From: Tessaracoccus flavescens
GTDB lineage: Bacteria > Actinomycetota > Actinomycetes > Propionibacteriales > Propionibacteriaceae
Assembly: GCA_020741375.1 (NCBI GenBank)
Contig: DYZF01000018.1
Span: 1 to 7,594 of the forward strand
Direction: 5' to 3'
Length of the DNA stretch: 7,594 nucleotides
Position numbers and translations under genes: made by a program. The notes beneath the pieces were generated by a model that was not told the origin of the DNA, ran no database searches, and was given only the letters and a program-made list of their open reading frames with translations. Below are positions 1-6,133 of this stretch, piece by piece. Each line of letters opens with the position of its first letter. The stretch's first letter is position 1.

Positions 1-234
1 TTCGGCGTCATCAAGATGAACGTGGATACGGACACCCAGTACGCCTTCACGCGTCCGGTGGCCGGGCATATGCTCTCCCACTATGACGGCGTGCTGAAGA
101 TCGACGGCGAGGTCGGCAACAAGAAGCAGTACGACCCGCGCGCGTGGGGCAAGCTGGCTGAGGCCGGCATGGCCGCTCGCGTCGTCGAGGCCTGCCAGAA
201 CCTGCGTTCGGCCGGCACCTCGCTCGGCAAGTGA
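1..234 (+). CDS. fba: Class II fructose-bisphosphate aldolase, C-terminal part (5' end outside window)
   Basis: Only the last 77 residues are in the window; the reading frame enters at base 1 and stops at TGA 232-234. Class II aldolases are zinc-dependent cytoplasmic enzymes that reversibly split fructose-1,6-bisphosphate into dihydroxyacetone phosphate and glyceraldehyde-3-phosphate in glycolysis and gluconeogenesis. The visible part has the conserved segment KMNVDTDTQ (visible residues 5-13), whose Asn and Asp bind the dihydroxyacetone phosphate moiety in this family. It is followed by YAFTRPVAGHM and the YDPRAW segment typical of the C-terminal helices. The wording matches the actinobacterial subgroup (about 340 residues when complete). 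It is separated from the next gene by a strong hairpin and a promoter region, so it is very probably a separate transcription unit. The catalytic N-terminal part cannot be assessed here. Confidence 0.95.
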   Translation, partial: FGVIKMNVDTDTQYAFTRPVAGHMLSHYDGVLKIDGEVGNKKQYDPRAWGKLAEAGMAARVVEACQNLRSAGTSLGK

Positions 235-257
235 TCTGCTGATCCGCTGACGGACAT

Positions 258-289
258 AAGCGGGCGTCTCCTCCGGGAGGCGCCCGCTT
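258..289 (+). terminator. Terminator-like hairpin after the aldolase gene
   Basis: Nine perfect pairs (AAGCGGGCG with CGCCCGCTT) continue through one T.G wobble into CTCC/GGAG, closing on a TCCG tetraloop. TCCG belongs to the very stable UNCG loop class. The 14-bp stem begins 23 bases after the aldolase stop codon. Only a weak, interrupted T stretch follows (CGTCGTTCCCC). This is common for high-GC actinobacterial terminators, so the assignment rests on position and stem strength. Confidence 0.8.
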
Positions 290-316
290 CGTCGTTCCCC
301 CAGACATCAGATGTTT

Positions 317-328
317 CACAACGTTTTG
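317..328 (+). promoter_or_regulatory. Weak second dyad upstream of the promoter
   Basis: CACAACGTTTTG is an imperfect inverted repeat centred on CG (322-323), symmetric in 5 of 6 pairs, with A and T in the positions flanking the centre as in LacI-family operators. It lacks the outer TG...CA half-site bases. The centre-to-centre distance to the operator at 359-372 is 43 bp, close to four helical turns, so both sites would face the same side. It may be an auxiliary operator or chance symmetry. Confidence 0.2.
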
Positions 329-339
329 GTAACAGGGGG

Positions 340-367
340 TTGCATAAACCTGTGGGGATGATAGCGT
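340..367 (+). promoter_or_regulatory. Candidate sigma-70-type promoter of the sugar-uptake operon
   Basis: TTGCAT (340-345) resembles a -35 box (TTGACA). After a 16-bp spacer comes TAGCGT (362-367), which fits the TAnnnT pattern of actinobacterial -10 boxes. Transcription would begin near 373-376, giving a leader of about 50 bases before the GTG at 427. The -10 box lies inside the putative operator at 359-372, an arrangement expected for repression. The call rests on motif matching alone. Confidence 0.5.
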
Positions 368-372
368 TAACA
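359..372 (+). promoter_or_regulatory. LacI-family-type operator over the -10 box
   Basis: TGATAGCGTTAACA matches the general LacI-family operator pattern TGnnAnCGnTnnCA at every fixed position. It is an imperfect dyad centred on the CG at 365-366, with 5 of 7 base pairs symmetric. Outer bases extend the symmetry (ATGAT on the left, ATCAT on the right, 358-376, slightly off-centre). It overlaps the candidate -10 box. A LacI-type repressor released by the imported sugar or a derivative is the likely reader; no regulator gene lies in the window. Confidence 0.6.
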
Positions 373-408
373 TCATCGCCAAGGCGAGCGTTGTGGCTCT
401 CCGCGGCA

Positions 409-426
409 AGTACGAAGGAGTACTAG
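409..426 (+). promoter_or_regulatory. Ribosome binding site of the ATPase gene, in a small hairpin loop
   Basis: AAGGAG (415-420) lies six bases before GTG 427, which fixes the start. The flanks AGTAC (409-413) and GTACT (420-424) can pair in 5 bp, leaving GAAGGA exposed in the loop. The stem is weak, so any effect on translation would be modest. Confidence 0.6.
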
Positions 427-1944
427 GTGACCAAACTTCTAGAGCTGAAGAACGTCTCTAAGACGTTCCCCGGCGTCAAGGCGCTGCAGGGGGTGCATCT
501 CGACCTCAACGGGGGAGAGGTGCTCGGCCTCGTGGGCGAAAACGGCGCCGGCAAGTCAACGCTCATGAAGATCCTCACCGGCATCTACACGCCTGATCCG
601 GGCGCTGAGATCTGGCTGCAGGGTCAAAAGGTGGACGTCAAGGGCGTCAACCATGCGCGTGATCTGGGTCTGAGTATCATCCACCAGGAACTGAACATGG
701 TGCCGGACCTCACGGTTGCCCAGAACCTGTTCCTTGGTCGCCCCGGCAGCCACAGCAAAGGCATCGTCAACGAGCGCAAGCTCAACGAGATGGCCGGCGA
801 GCTGTTCGACAAGCTGGGCATGAACATCAACCCCAAGGCCTACATCCGCGACATCTCCGTGGCCCGCCAGCAGATGGTGGAGATCGCCCGCGCACTGTCG
901 TACGACTCCCGCATCCTCGTCATGGATGAGCCGACGGCGGCCCTCACGTTGGCTGAAACCGACGCGCTCTTCGGCATGATCCGAGATTTCGTCACCCCGG
1001 AAACCGGCCTCATCTACATCTCGCACCGCATGCCTGAGATCGAAGAGATCACAGACCGCGTCTCCGTCCTGCGCGACGGCCAGTACATCGGCACCGTCAC
1101 CACCAAGGACGTCGAGATGCGCGAGATCATCTCGATGATGGTGGGCCGCGAGGTCTCCGGCGACGCCCGCCCCCGCACCACCGTCGATTCGGACGAGGTC
1201 GTGCTCAAGGTGGAGGGCCTCAACACCAAGCACCTCCTGCGCGACATCTCCTTCGAGGTGCGTAAGGGTGAAGTGCTCGGCTTCGCCGGCCTCATGGGCG
1301 CAGGCCGCACCGAGGTGGCCCGCGCCGTCTTCGGCGCAGACCCCAAGCAGAGCGGCGAGATCTACCTGCACGGCAAGAAGGTCAACATCCGCGCTGCCGC
1401 CGACGCAGTCCGCGCCGGCATCGGCTACCTCTCCGAGGACCGCAAGGCGTTCGGTGTGCTGCTCGAGCAGGACATCAAGCAGAACGCCGTCATGGCCGCC
1501 ATGAAGGATTTCAACATCGGCGGCTTCATCCTCGACGGCAAGATCAAGACCGTCGGCCAGGAGATGAGCGACAAGCTCCGGGTGAAGACCCCGAGCGTCA
1601 ACCAGCTCCTCGGCAAGCTGTCTGGTGGCAACCAGCAGAAGGTCGTCATCGCGAAGTGGCTCGTTCGCAACTGCGACGTGCTCATCTTCGACGAGCCCAC
1701 CCGCGGCATCGACGTCGGCGCCAAGGAGGAGATCTACCAGCTCATCGAGCAGCTCTCCACCCAGGGCAAGGCCATCATCGTCATCTCGTCCGAACTGCCT
1801 GAGGTGCTGCGCGTGTCCCACCGCATCGCCGTCATGGCTCACGGACACATCACCGGCATCCTCGACAACGCGGACGCCAACCAAGAAAACATCATGGAAC
1901 TTGCCACCGTCGGCAAGGCGCAAGTGGATGGAGCAGCAGCGTGA
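427..1944 (+). CDS. Sugar ABC transporter ATP-binding protein (CUT2 family, two fused ABC domains)
   Basis: This 505-residue protein is the usual length for the RbsA/MglA-type ATPase that powers monosaccharide import on the cytoplasmic face of the membrane. Domain 1 has Walker A GENGAGKST (37-45), Q-loop Gln87 in IIHQELN, a signature region ISVARQQM (143-150), Walker B ILVMDEPT (163-170) with Glu168, and the H-loop His200. Domain 2 has the degenerate Walker A GLMGAGRTE (288-296), the canonical signature LSGGNQQK (398-405), Walker B VLIFDEPT (418-425), and Ser-Ser-Glu (454-456) where the H-loop His would sit. A degenerate second site is normal for this subfamily. The GTG start is supported by AAGGAG six bases upstream and by the protein beginning directly with the ABC fold. 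It is the first gene of the operon and its stop overlaps the permease start. The sugar cannot be read from this subunit; the adjacent fucI suggests L-fucose. Confidence 0.95.
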   Translation: MTKLLELKNVSKTFPGVKALQGVHLDLNGGEVLGLVGENGAGKSTLMKILTGIYTPDPGAEIWLQGQKVDVKGVNHARDLGLSIIHQELNMVPDLTVAQNLFLGRPGSHSKGIVNERKLNEMAGELFDKLGMNINPKAYIRDISVARQQMVEIARALSYDSRILVMDEPTAALTLAETDALFGMIRDFVTPETGLIYISHRMPEIEEITDRVSVLRDGQYIGTVTTKDVEMREIISMMVGREVSGDARPRTTVDSDEVVLKVEGLNTKHLLRDISFEVRKGEVLGFAGLMGAGRTEVARAVFGADPKQSGEIYLHGKKVNIRAAADAVRAGIGYLSEDRKAFGVLLEQDIKQNAVMAAMKDFNIGGFILDGKIKTVGQEMSDKLRVKTPSVNQLLGKLSGGNQQKVVIAKWLVRNCDVLIFDEPTRGIDVGAKEEIYQLIEQLSTQGKAIIVISSELPEVLRVSHRIAVMAHGHITGILDNADANQENIMELATVGKAQVDGAAA

Positions 1945-2948
1945 GCACCAACGCTCAAGGAACCGACACCCCAGTGGTCGAAAGCGGAGTGAGCCGCTTC
2001 CTCAAGTCCTCGATCCAGCAGGTCTTCGTCTTCGCGGCCCTGATCTTGATCTACGTCTTCTTCATGTTTGCCGCGCCCAACTTCGCGCAGCCGAGCATTT
2101 TCCTCGACATCGTGCAGCAGTCAGCCTACGTCGGCGTGATGGCGCTGGGTGCAACGTTCATCATCGCCACCGGCGGCATCGACCTGTCCGTCGGCACCGG
2201 CATGACGCTGGTCGCGGTCATGGCGGGCGTCTTCCTGTCGGGTGACTGGCTGAACCTCCCGCTCGGCGGGGGCCTGATCCTGATCCTGCTGGTGGGCGCC
2301 TTGATGGGCCTGCTCAACGGCCTCAACATCTCCGTTCTCGGGCTGCCGCCCTTCATCGCCACCCTCGCGATGATGATGGTTGCCCGCGGTCTGGCGCTCG
2401 TCATCTCCGGCAAGTCCACTATCTCCATCAAGAACCCCGGCTACGTGTGGCTCGCCAACGGCGAACTGATCCCCGGCGTCAAGAACGCCGTCCTCATCTT
2501 CGTCGTCATGGCCATCATCGCCGGCGTCATGCTCAACAAGACGCTGCTCGGCCGCTACGCCATCGCCATCGGCTCCAACGAAGAGGCCACCCGCCTCTCC
2601 GGCGTGAACGTCCGCTTCTGGAAGACCATGGTCTACGTGACCGCCGGCGTTTTCATGGCGCTCGGCGCCATCCTCTACTCGGCACGCTTCGGCTTCGTGC
2701 AGCCCGCTGAGGGCGTCGGCTTCGAGCTCAACGTCATCGCCGCCGTCGTCATCGGTGGCACGTCGCTGGCCGGTGGCCGCGCCAACATCATCGGCACCGT
2801 CGTCGGCGCCCTGATCATGGAAACCCTCAAGAAGGGCCTCCAGATGATGTCCATCGCACAGGAATGGCAGCTCGTCGTCACGGGCGTCGTCGTCCTCATC
2901 GCAGTGTTCGTCGACATCGTGCGCCGCAAACGAGCAACAGCCGTCTAG
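1941..2948 (+). CDS. Sugar ABC transporter permease (RbsC/MglC-like)
   Basis: This 335-residue membrane protein belongs to the BPD_transp_2 permease family and would form the homodimeric channel of a CUT2 importer. Hydrophobic segments lie at about 27-45, 62-79, 86-99, 111-133, 136-156, 181-198, 230-248, 263-273, 282-296 and 308-326. The charged ends (SRFLKSS near 18-24 and RRKRATAV at the C-terminus) suit cytoplasmic tails. Family hallmarks are GGIDLSVG (78-85), the cytoplasmic coupling loop GSNEEATRLSGV (211-222) that docks on the ATPase, and GGTSLAGGRANIIG (272-285). The GTG start overlaps the ATPase stop in GTGA (1941-1944), with GATGGAG (1927-1933) as ribosome binding site inside the upstream gene, so the two are translationally coupled. 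Only one permease gene is present, as is standard for this class. Substrate unproven; fucose inferred from context. Confidence 0.95.
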   Translation: MSTNAQGTDTPVVESGVSRFLKSSIQQVFVFAALILIYVFFMFAAPNFAQPSIFLDIVQQSAYVGVMALGATFIIATGGIDLSVGTGMTLVAVMAGVFLSGDWLNLPLGGGLILILLVGALMGLLNGLNISVLGLPPFIATLAMMMVARGLALVISGKSTISIKNPGYVWLANGELIPGVKNAVLIFVVMAIIAGVMLNKTLLGRYAIAIGSNEEATRLSGVNVRFWKTMVYVTAGVFMALGAILYSARFGFVQPAEGVGFELNVIAAVVIGGTSLAGGRANIIGTVVGALIMETLKKGLQMMSIAQEWQLVVTGVVVLIAVFVDIVRRKRATAV

Positions 2949-2997
2949 CGAACACCCAGACCCGCCCCAGCCCGGGGTGACAACTGAAAACACAACC

Positions 2998-3017
2998 TGA
3001 GAGCAAACCCGCTCTCA
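2998..3017 (+). other. Hairpin 1 upstream of the sugar-binding-protein gene
   Basis: TGAGAGC (2998-3004) pairs perfectly with GCTCTCA (3011-3017) around a 6-base loop. No T-run follows. It lies in the 110-bp gap between permease and binding protein, downstream of a weaker CCCC/GGGG hairpin (2965-2977). Its right arm can also pair with the left arm of hairpin 2. Confidence 0.6.
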
Positions 3018-3022
3018 ACCTC

Positions 3023-3040
3023 GAGAGCACCGATGCTCTC
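3023..3040 (+). other. Hairpin 2 upstream of the sugar-binding-protein gene
   Basis: GAGAGCA (3023-3029) pairs perfectly with TGCTCTC (3034-3040) around CCGA. The stem ends seven bases before the purine-rich ribosome binding site AAAGGA (3048-3053). Such a hairpin could protect the 5' end of a processed binding-protein mRNA or regulate entry into the gene; the sequence does not decide between these. Confidence 0.6.
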
Positions 3041-3058
3041 ACCCAAGAAAGGAAAGAC

Positions 3059-4123
3059 ATGCGTCTTTTGCGTACCGCCGTTGCAGTCCCCGCACTGCTG
3101 GCCCTCGGGCTGACGGCTTGCTCCACCTCCACCCCCGCTGGGTCGGAGACTGCAGCAGCCCCGGCCGAGTCGACCACCGCTGCGGCCCCCGCCGAGTCGA
3201 CCAGCGCCGCGGCGCCGTCCGAATCCGAAGCTGCTCCCGCCGGCGACCTGCCCAAGGGCAACGGCGAGACCATCTACCTCGTCTCCAAGGGCTTCCAGCA
3301 CCGCTTCTGGCAGGCCGTGAAGGAAGGTGCCGAGAAGGCCGGCGCCGAGTACAACTACAAGATCGAGTTCGTCGGCCCGCAGGCTGAGACCCAGGTCACC
3401 GAGCAGCTCGACATGCTGCGCACCGCCATCGATTCGAAGCCCGTGGCCATCGGCCTCGCCGCCCTCGATTCCGGCGCTGCCGAGTCCATGCTGCAGGAGA
3501 TCAAGGCCGCGAACATCCCGCTGATCGCGTTCGACTCCGGTGTCGACTCCGACATCCCGCTGACCACCGTCTCCACCGACAACGCTGCCGCCGCCGCTGA
3601 GGCCGCCAAGCACCTCGCCGAGCTCGTTGGCAACAAGGGCACCGTCGGCCTCATCTGCCACGACGAGACCTCCACCACCGGCAAGCAGCGCTGCTCCGGC
3701 TTCCAGGACTGGATGAAGGAGAACGCTCCCGACATCAAGGTTCTGCAGCCCCAGGTCGCTGGTGAAGTCGGCCTCGCCGCCAACACCGCCAAGTCCATGA
3801 TCCAGGCCAACGACGACCTCGTCGGCATCTACGGCACCAACGAGGCCGCCGCCACCGGCGCCATCCAGGGGGCCAACGAGTCCGGCAAGGAAATCACCGT
3901 CGTCGGCTTCGACTCCGGCAAGACCCAGCTCGAGGCCATCCGCGGTGGCACGCAGGCCGGCGCCGTCACCCAGGCCCCCGTGCTCATGGGCTACGAGACC
4001 GTCGTCGCCGCCATCAAGGCCATCAACGGCCAGGAACTGGAGAAGGTCATCGACTCCGGCTTCCAGTGGTACGACAAGGACAACATCGACGATCCCGAGA
4101 TCGCCGGCAACCTCTACGAGTGA
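3059..4123 (+). CDS. Sugar-binding lipoprotein of the ABC transporter (type I periplasmic-binding fold)
   Basis: This 354-residue exported protein captures the sugar outside the membrane and delivers it to the permease. The N-terminus is a lipoprotein signal: MRLLR, a hydrophobic stretch (7-19), then lipobox LTAC with the lipidated Cys at 21. Residues 22-66 form a Ser/Thr/Ala/Pro/Glu-rich tether. The binding domain runs from about 71 to the end, beginning TIYLVSKGFQHRFWQAVKEG. This is the ribose/galactose-type (Peripla_BP_4) pattern in which the first strand and helix supply aromatic sugar contacts. IPLIAFDSGVDSD and VVGFDSGK are the usual hinge-side strands with ligand-binding Asp. The ATG start has AAAGGA five bases upstream. 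Codon use is very strongly C/G-ending, consistent with high expression, as usual for binding proteins. Strong hairpins flank the gene on both sides, suggesting it is expressed at a higher level than the membrane components. L-fucose or D-arabinose is the likely ligand by gene context only. Confidence 0.94.
   Translation: MRLLRTAVAVPALLALGLTACSTSTPAGSETAAAPAESTTAAAPAESTSAAAPSESEAAPAGDLPKGNGETIYLVSKGFQHRFWQAVKEGAEKAGAEYNYKIEFVGPQAETQVTEQLDMLRTAIDSKPVAIGLAALDSGAAESMLQEIKAANIPLIAFDSGVDSDIPLTTVSTDNAAAAAEAAKHLAELVGNKGTVGLICHDETSTTGKQRCSGFQDWMKENAPDIKVLQPQVAGEVGLAANTAKSMIQANDDLVGIYGTNEAAATGAIQGANESGKEITVVGFDSGKTQLEAIRGGTQAGAVTQAPVLMGYETVVAAIKAINGQELEKVIDSGFQWYDKDNIDDPEIAGNLYE
3149..3229 (+). repeat. 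Three 27-bp in-frame tandem repeats encoding the lipoprotein tether
   Basis: Residues 31-57 of the binding protein are three 9-residue units: TAAAPAEST, TAAAPAEST and SAAAPSESE. The DNA of units 1 and 2 is similar but differs at several third positions, and unit 3 has diverged further. The tract is a flexible spacer between the lipid-anchored Cys21 and the sugar-binding domain. Such repeats can vary in copy number between strains. Confidence 0.8.
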
Positions 4124-4129
4124 GTTCTA

Positions 4130-4157
4130 GCGGGGTAGGCGTCACCGCCCGCCCCGC
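4130..4157 (+). terminator. Hairpin just after the binding-protein gene
   Basis: GCGGGG (4130-4135) pairs with CCCCGC (4152-4157). After a 2x2 internal loop, GGCG (4138-4141) pairs with CGCC (4146-4149) around a 4-base loop. It starts six bases after the stop codon and has no T-run behind it. It may be a partial terminator or a barrier to 3' exonucleases. Confidence 0.55.
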
Positions 4158-4166
4158 CTCACCGAC

Positions 4167-4204
4167 TGCGGGCGCACGCCACCGTCGTGTGTCGTGCGCC
4201 CGCA
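4167..4204 (+). terminator. Strong 12-bp hairpin between binding-protein gene and fucI
   Basis: TGCGGGCGCACG (4167-4178) pairs perfectly with CGTGCGCCCGCA (4193-4204) around a 14-base loop. It follows the hairpin at 4130-4157 after nine bases. The two together look like a partial terminator and mRNA 3' stabiliser that would lower transcription into fucI relative to the binding protein. There is no U-tract, so termination efficiency cannot be judged by eye. Confidence 0.6.
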
Positions 4205-4319
4205 TCACATATCAGGCCACTTGGCCGCCCCAGACGCACGCGTTCGCCCGGCTCGCTGCGCCGTCGCGCACCGCCGGACACCAGAGAATTCCAAGCAACC
4301 AGACAAAGGTGTGTTTTTC
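4205..4319 (+). other. Leader of fucI, no clear promoter
   Basis: I find no convincing -35/-10 pair here. A short inverted repeat GGCCA-CT-TGGCC occurs at 4215-4226 but lacks the central CG of LacI-type operators. The only clear signal is AAAGG (4305-4309), ten bases before the GTG start of fucI. fucI therefore probably depends on readthrough from the operon promoter, though a non-consensus promoter cannot be excluded. Confidence 0.4.
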
Positions 4320-6089
4320 GTGACCAACTACCCCAAGATTGGTATCCGCCCCATCATCGACGGCCGACGCCGCGGCGTCCGCGAGAGCCTCGAAGACCAG
4401 ACGATGAACATGGCCATCGCAGTCAAGGAGCTGTACGAGGCCGAACTGCGTTACCCCGACGGCACCCCCGTCCAGGTTGTCATCGCCGACTCCACCATCG
4501 GCCGCGTGCCTGAGGCCCAGGCCGCAGCCGCTAAGTTCAAGAGTGAGAACGTCGGCCTGACCCTCTCGGTCACCCCCTGCTGGTGCTACGGCTCCGAGAC
4601 CATCGACATGGATCGCACCATGCCGCACGCCATCTGGGGCTTCAACGGCTCCGAGCGTCCCGGTGCTGTGTACCTCGCCGCCGCGCTCGCCGGCCACGCC
4701 CAGCTGGGGATCCCCGCCTTCGGCATCTATGGCGAAGAAGTTCAGGACGCCGACGACACCTCCATCCCGGACGCCGTCCGCGAGCGTCTCCTCGATTACG
4801 CCCGCGCTGGCCTCGCCGTCGCGCTCATGAAGGGCCAGAGCTACCTCTCCATCGGCGGCGTGTCCATGGGCATCGCCGGCTGCGTGGTGAAGGAAGAGTT
4901 CTGGAACTACTACCTGGGCATGCGCAACGAGTACATCGACATGGTGGAGATCGAGCGCCGCATCAAGCTCGAGATCTACGACAAGGACGAGTACGAGGTC
5001 GCCTACAAGTGGGTGCGCGAGAACCTCAAGCAGGGCGAAGACTTCAACCCCGAAGAGTGGCAGCGCTCCGCCGAGGATCACGAGGACTGGTGGGAATGGA
5101 GCACCAAGATGGTGCTCATCGGCCGCGACCTCATGATCGGCAATCCCAAGCTCGCCGAGATGGGCTTCGAGGAGGAGGCGCTCGGTCACGGCGCCCTCGC
5201 CTCCGGCTTCCAGGGCCAGCGCCAGTGGACTGACTTCCTGCCCAACGGGGACCTCATGGAAACGCTCGTCAACACCAGCTTCGACTGGAACGGCAAGCGT
5301 CAGCCCAACATCATGGCCACCGAGAACGACAACCTCAACGCGGCGTCCATGCTGTTCAACTACCTGCTCACCAACCGTGCGCAGATTTTCTCCGACGTAC
5401 GCACCTACTGGAGCGCCGATTCCATCGAGCGTGTCACCGGCTACCGCCCCGAGGGCAAGGCAGCCGCAGGTCTGATCGATCTGCGCAACTCCGGCGCCAC
5501 CACCCTCGACGGCACCATGGCCGCCAAGGATGCCGATGGCAACGCCTGCATCAAGCCCTGGTGGGAGATCACCGACGAGGACATCGCCGCGATGATCGAG
5601 GCCAGCAGCTTCCACCCCGCGAACACCGGCTACTTCCGCGGCGGCGGCTTCTCCACGAAGTTCCGCTCGGAAGGCGAGGTGCCCGTCACGATGACCCGCA
5701 TCAACTGGGTCGACGGCTTGGGCCCGGTCATGCAGCTGGCCGAGGGTTACACCGTCGAACTGCCTGAGGAGGTGGCGATGACCATCGAGCTGCGCACCGA
5801 CCCGGGTTGGCCGTCGACGTGGTTCGTCCCGAACCTGACCGGCGAAGGCGCTTTCAAGAGCGTCTACGATGTGATGAACGCATGGGGCTCCAACCACGGC
5901 GCCATCTCGTACGGCCACATCGGTCACCAGCTGATTACGCTGGCGTCGATGCTGCGCATCCCTGTGAACATGCACAACGTGGAGCGCGAGCGGATCTTCC
6001 GCCCGAAGAGCTGGCTCGGGTTCGGCACCGCCGATCTCGAGGGCGCCGATTACCGCGCCTGCGCCCAGTTCGGCCCCCTCTACAACTGA
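4320..6089 (+). CDS. fucI: L-fucose isomerase
   Basis: This cytoplasmic enzyme converts L-fucose to L-fuculose (and D-arabinose to D-ribulose), the first step after uptake. The 589-residue product is close to the 591 of E. coli FucI and, compared from memory, similar over its whole length. Shared blocks include [12 protein letters not shown] (6-17), [14 protein letters not shown] (85-98), [18 protein letters not shown] (107-124), GGVSMGIAG (179-187), [10 protein letters not shown] (296-305) and [10 protein letters not shown] at the C-terminus. The Mn2+ ligands and catalytic residues of the E. coli enzyme (Glu337, Asp361, His528) correspond to Glu335 in ATENDNLN, Asp359 in SDVRTYW and His526 in WGSNHGA; all are present. 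I chose GTG 4320 because it lines up with the E. coli N-terminus and has AAAGG (4305-4309) upstream. The frame stays open further upstream, but that extension would run through the hairpin at 4167-4204. The enzyme fits the transporter before it and the kinase after it. Confidence 0.96.
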   Translation: MTNYPKIGIRPIIDGRRRGVRESLEDQTMNMAIAVKELYEAELRYPDGTPVQVVIADSTIGRVPEAQAAAAKFKSENVGLTLSVTPCWCYGSETIDMDRTMPHAIWGFNGSERPGAVYLAAALAGHAQLGIPAFGIYGEEVQDADDTSIPDAVRERLLDYARAGLAVALMKGQSYLSIGGVSMGIAGCVVKEEFWNYYLGMRNEYIDMVEIERRIKLEIYDKDEYEVAYKWVRENLKQGEDFNPEEWQRSAEDHEDWWEWSTKMVLIGRDLMIGNPKLAEMGFEEEALGHGALASGFQGQRQWTDFLPNGDLMETLVNTSFDWNGKRQPNIMATENDNLNAASMLFNYLLTNRAQIFSDVRTYWSADSIERVTGYRPEGKAAAGLIDLRNSGATTLDGTMAAKDADGNACIKPWWEITDEDIAAMIEASSFHPANTGYFRGGGFSTKFRSEGEVPVTMTRINWVDGLGPVMQLAEGYTVELPEEVAMTIELRTDPGWPSTWFVPNLTGEGAFKSVYDVMNAWGSNHGAISYGHIGHQLITLASMLRIPVNMHNVERERIFRPKSWLGFGTADLEGADYRACAQFGPLYN

Positions 6090-6095
6090 CCACCT

Positions 6096-6125
6096 GCTCC
6101 CGTCGGGCTTCGGCTCGGCGGGAGC
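6096..6125 (+). terminator. UUCG-loop hairpin after fucI
   Basis: GCTCCCG (6096-6102) pairs with CGGGAGC (6119-6125). The stem continues inward through T.G (6103/6118) and CGGGC/GCTCG with one wobble, closing on TTCG (6109-6112). This gives a 13-bp stem with a very stable UUCG tetraloop, starting six bases after the fucI stop. CCCC follows instead of a U-run. It is probably a terminator or attenuator, or an mRNA stabiliser, between fucI and the kinase. Confidence 0.65.
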
Positions 6126-6133
6126 CCCAACCG

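Noticed and set aside
47..409. Minus-strand open frame spanning the aldolase 3' end and the promoter region (120 codons), with a hydrophobic, signal-like start
   Set aside because: It runs through the conserved terminator hairpin and the operator/promoter and is very rich in Arg and Pro. It has no usable ribosome binding site that I could find.
556..1923. Long open frame on the minus strand opposite the ATPase gene (455 codons)
   Set aside because: It lies antisense to a gene whose product has every ABC motif. Its product is dominated by Asp, His, Val, Ala, Gly and Leu, as expected from the complement of high-GC codons, and shows no recognisable domain.
2976..3005. Possible internal promoter before the binding-protein gene (GTGACA as a -35 box)
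   Set aside because: No TAnnnT-like -10 box occurs 16-18 bp downstream. The region there is taken up by the GAGAGC hairpin arms.
2121..3661. Minus-strand open frames across the permease, the 110-bp gap and the binding-protein gene
   Set aside because: They are biased in composition, overlap two well-supported genes and would be transcribed through the hairpins at 2998-3040. No family resemblance is visible.
4215..4226. GGCCA-CT-TGGCC inverted repeat as an operator for fucI
   Set aside because: It is short, has no adjacent promoter elements and lacks the CG centre of the operator at 359-372. Symmetry of this size is expected by chance in GC-rich DNA.
4194..4319. N-terminal extension of FucI from a GTG at 4194
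   Set aside because: The extra 42 residues have no counterpart in E. coli FucI, are rich in Arg, Ala and Pro, and begin inside the 12-bp hairpin at 4167-4204. GTG 4320 aligns with the known N-terminus.
4212..5975. Very long open frame on the minus strand opposite fucI (587 codons)
   Set aside because: It is an antisense shadow of a highly conserved enzyme gene, with the same low-complexity composition and no motif. Strong third-position GC bias in fucI removes stop codons from this frame.
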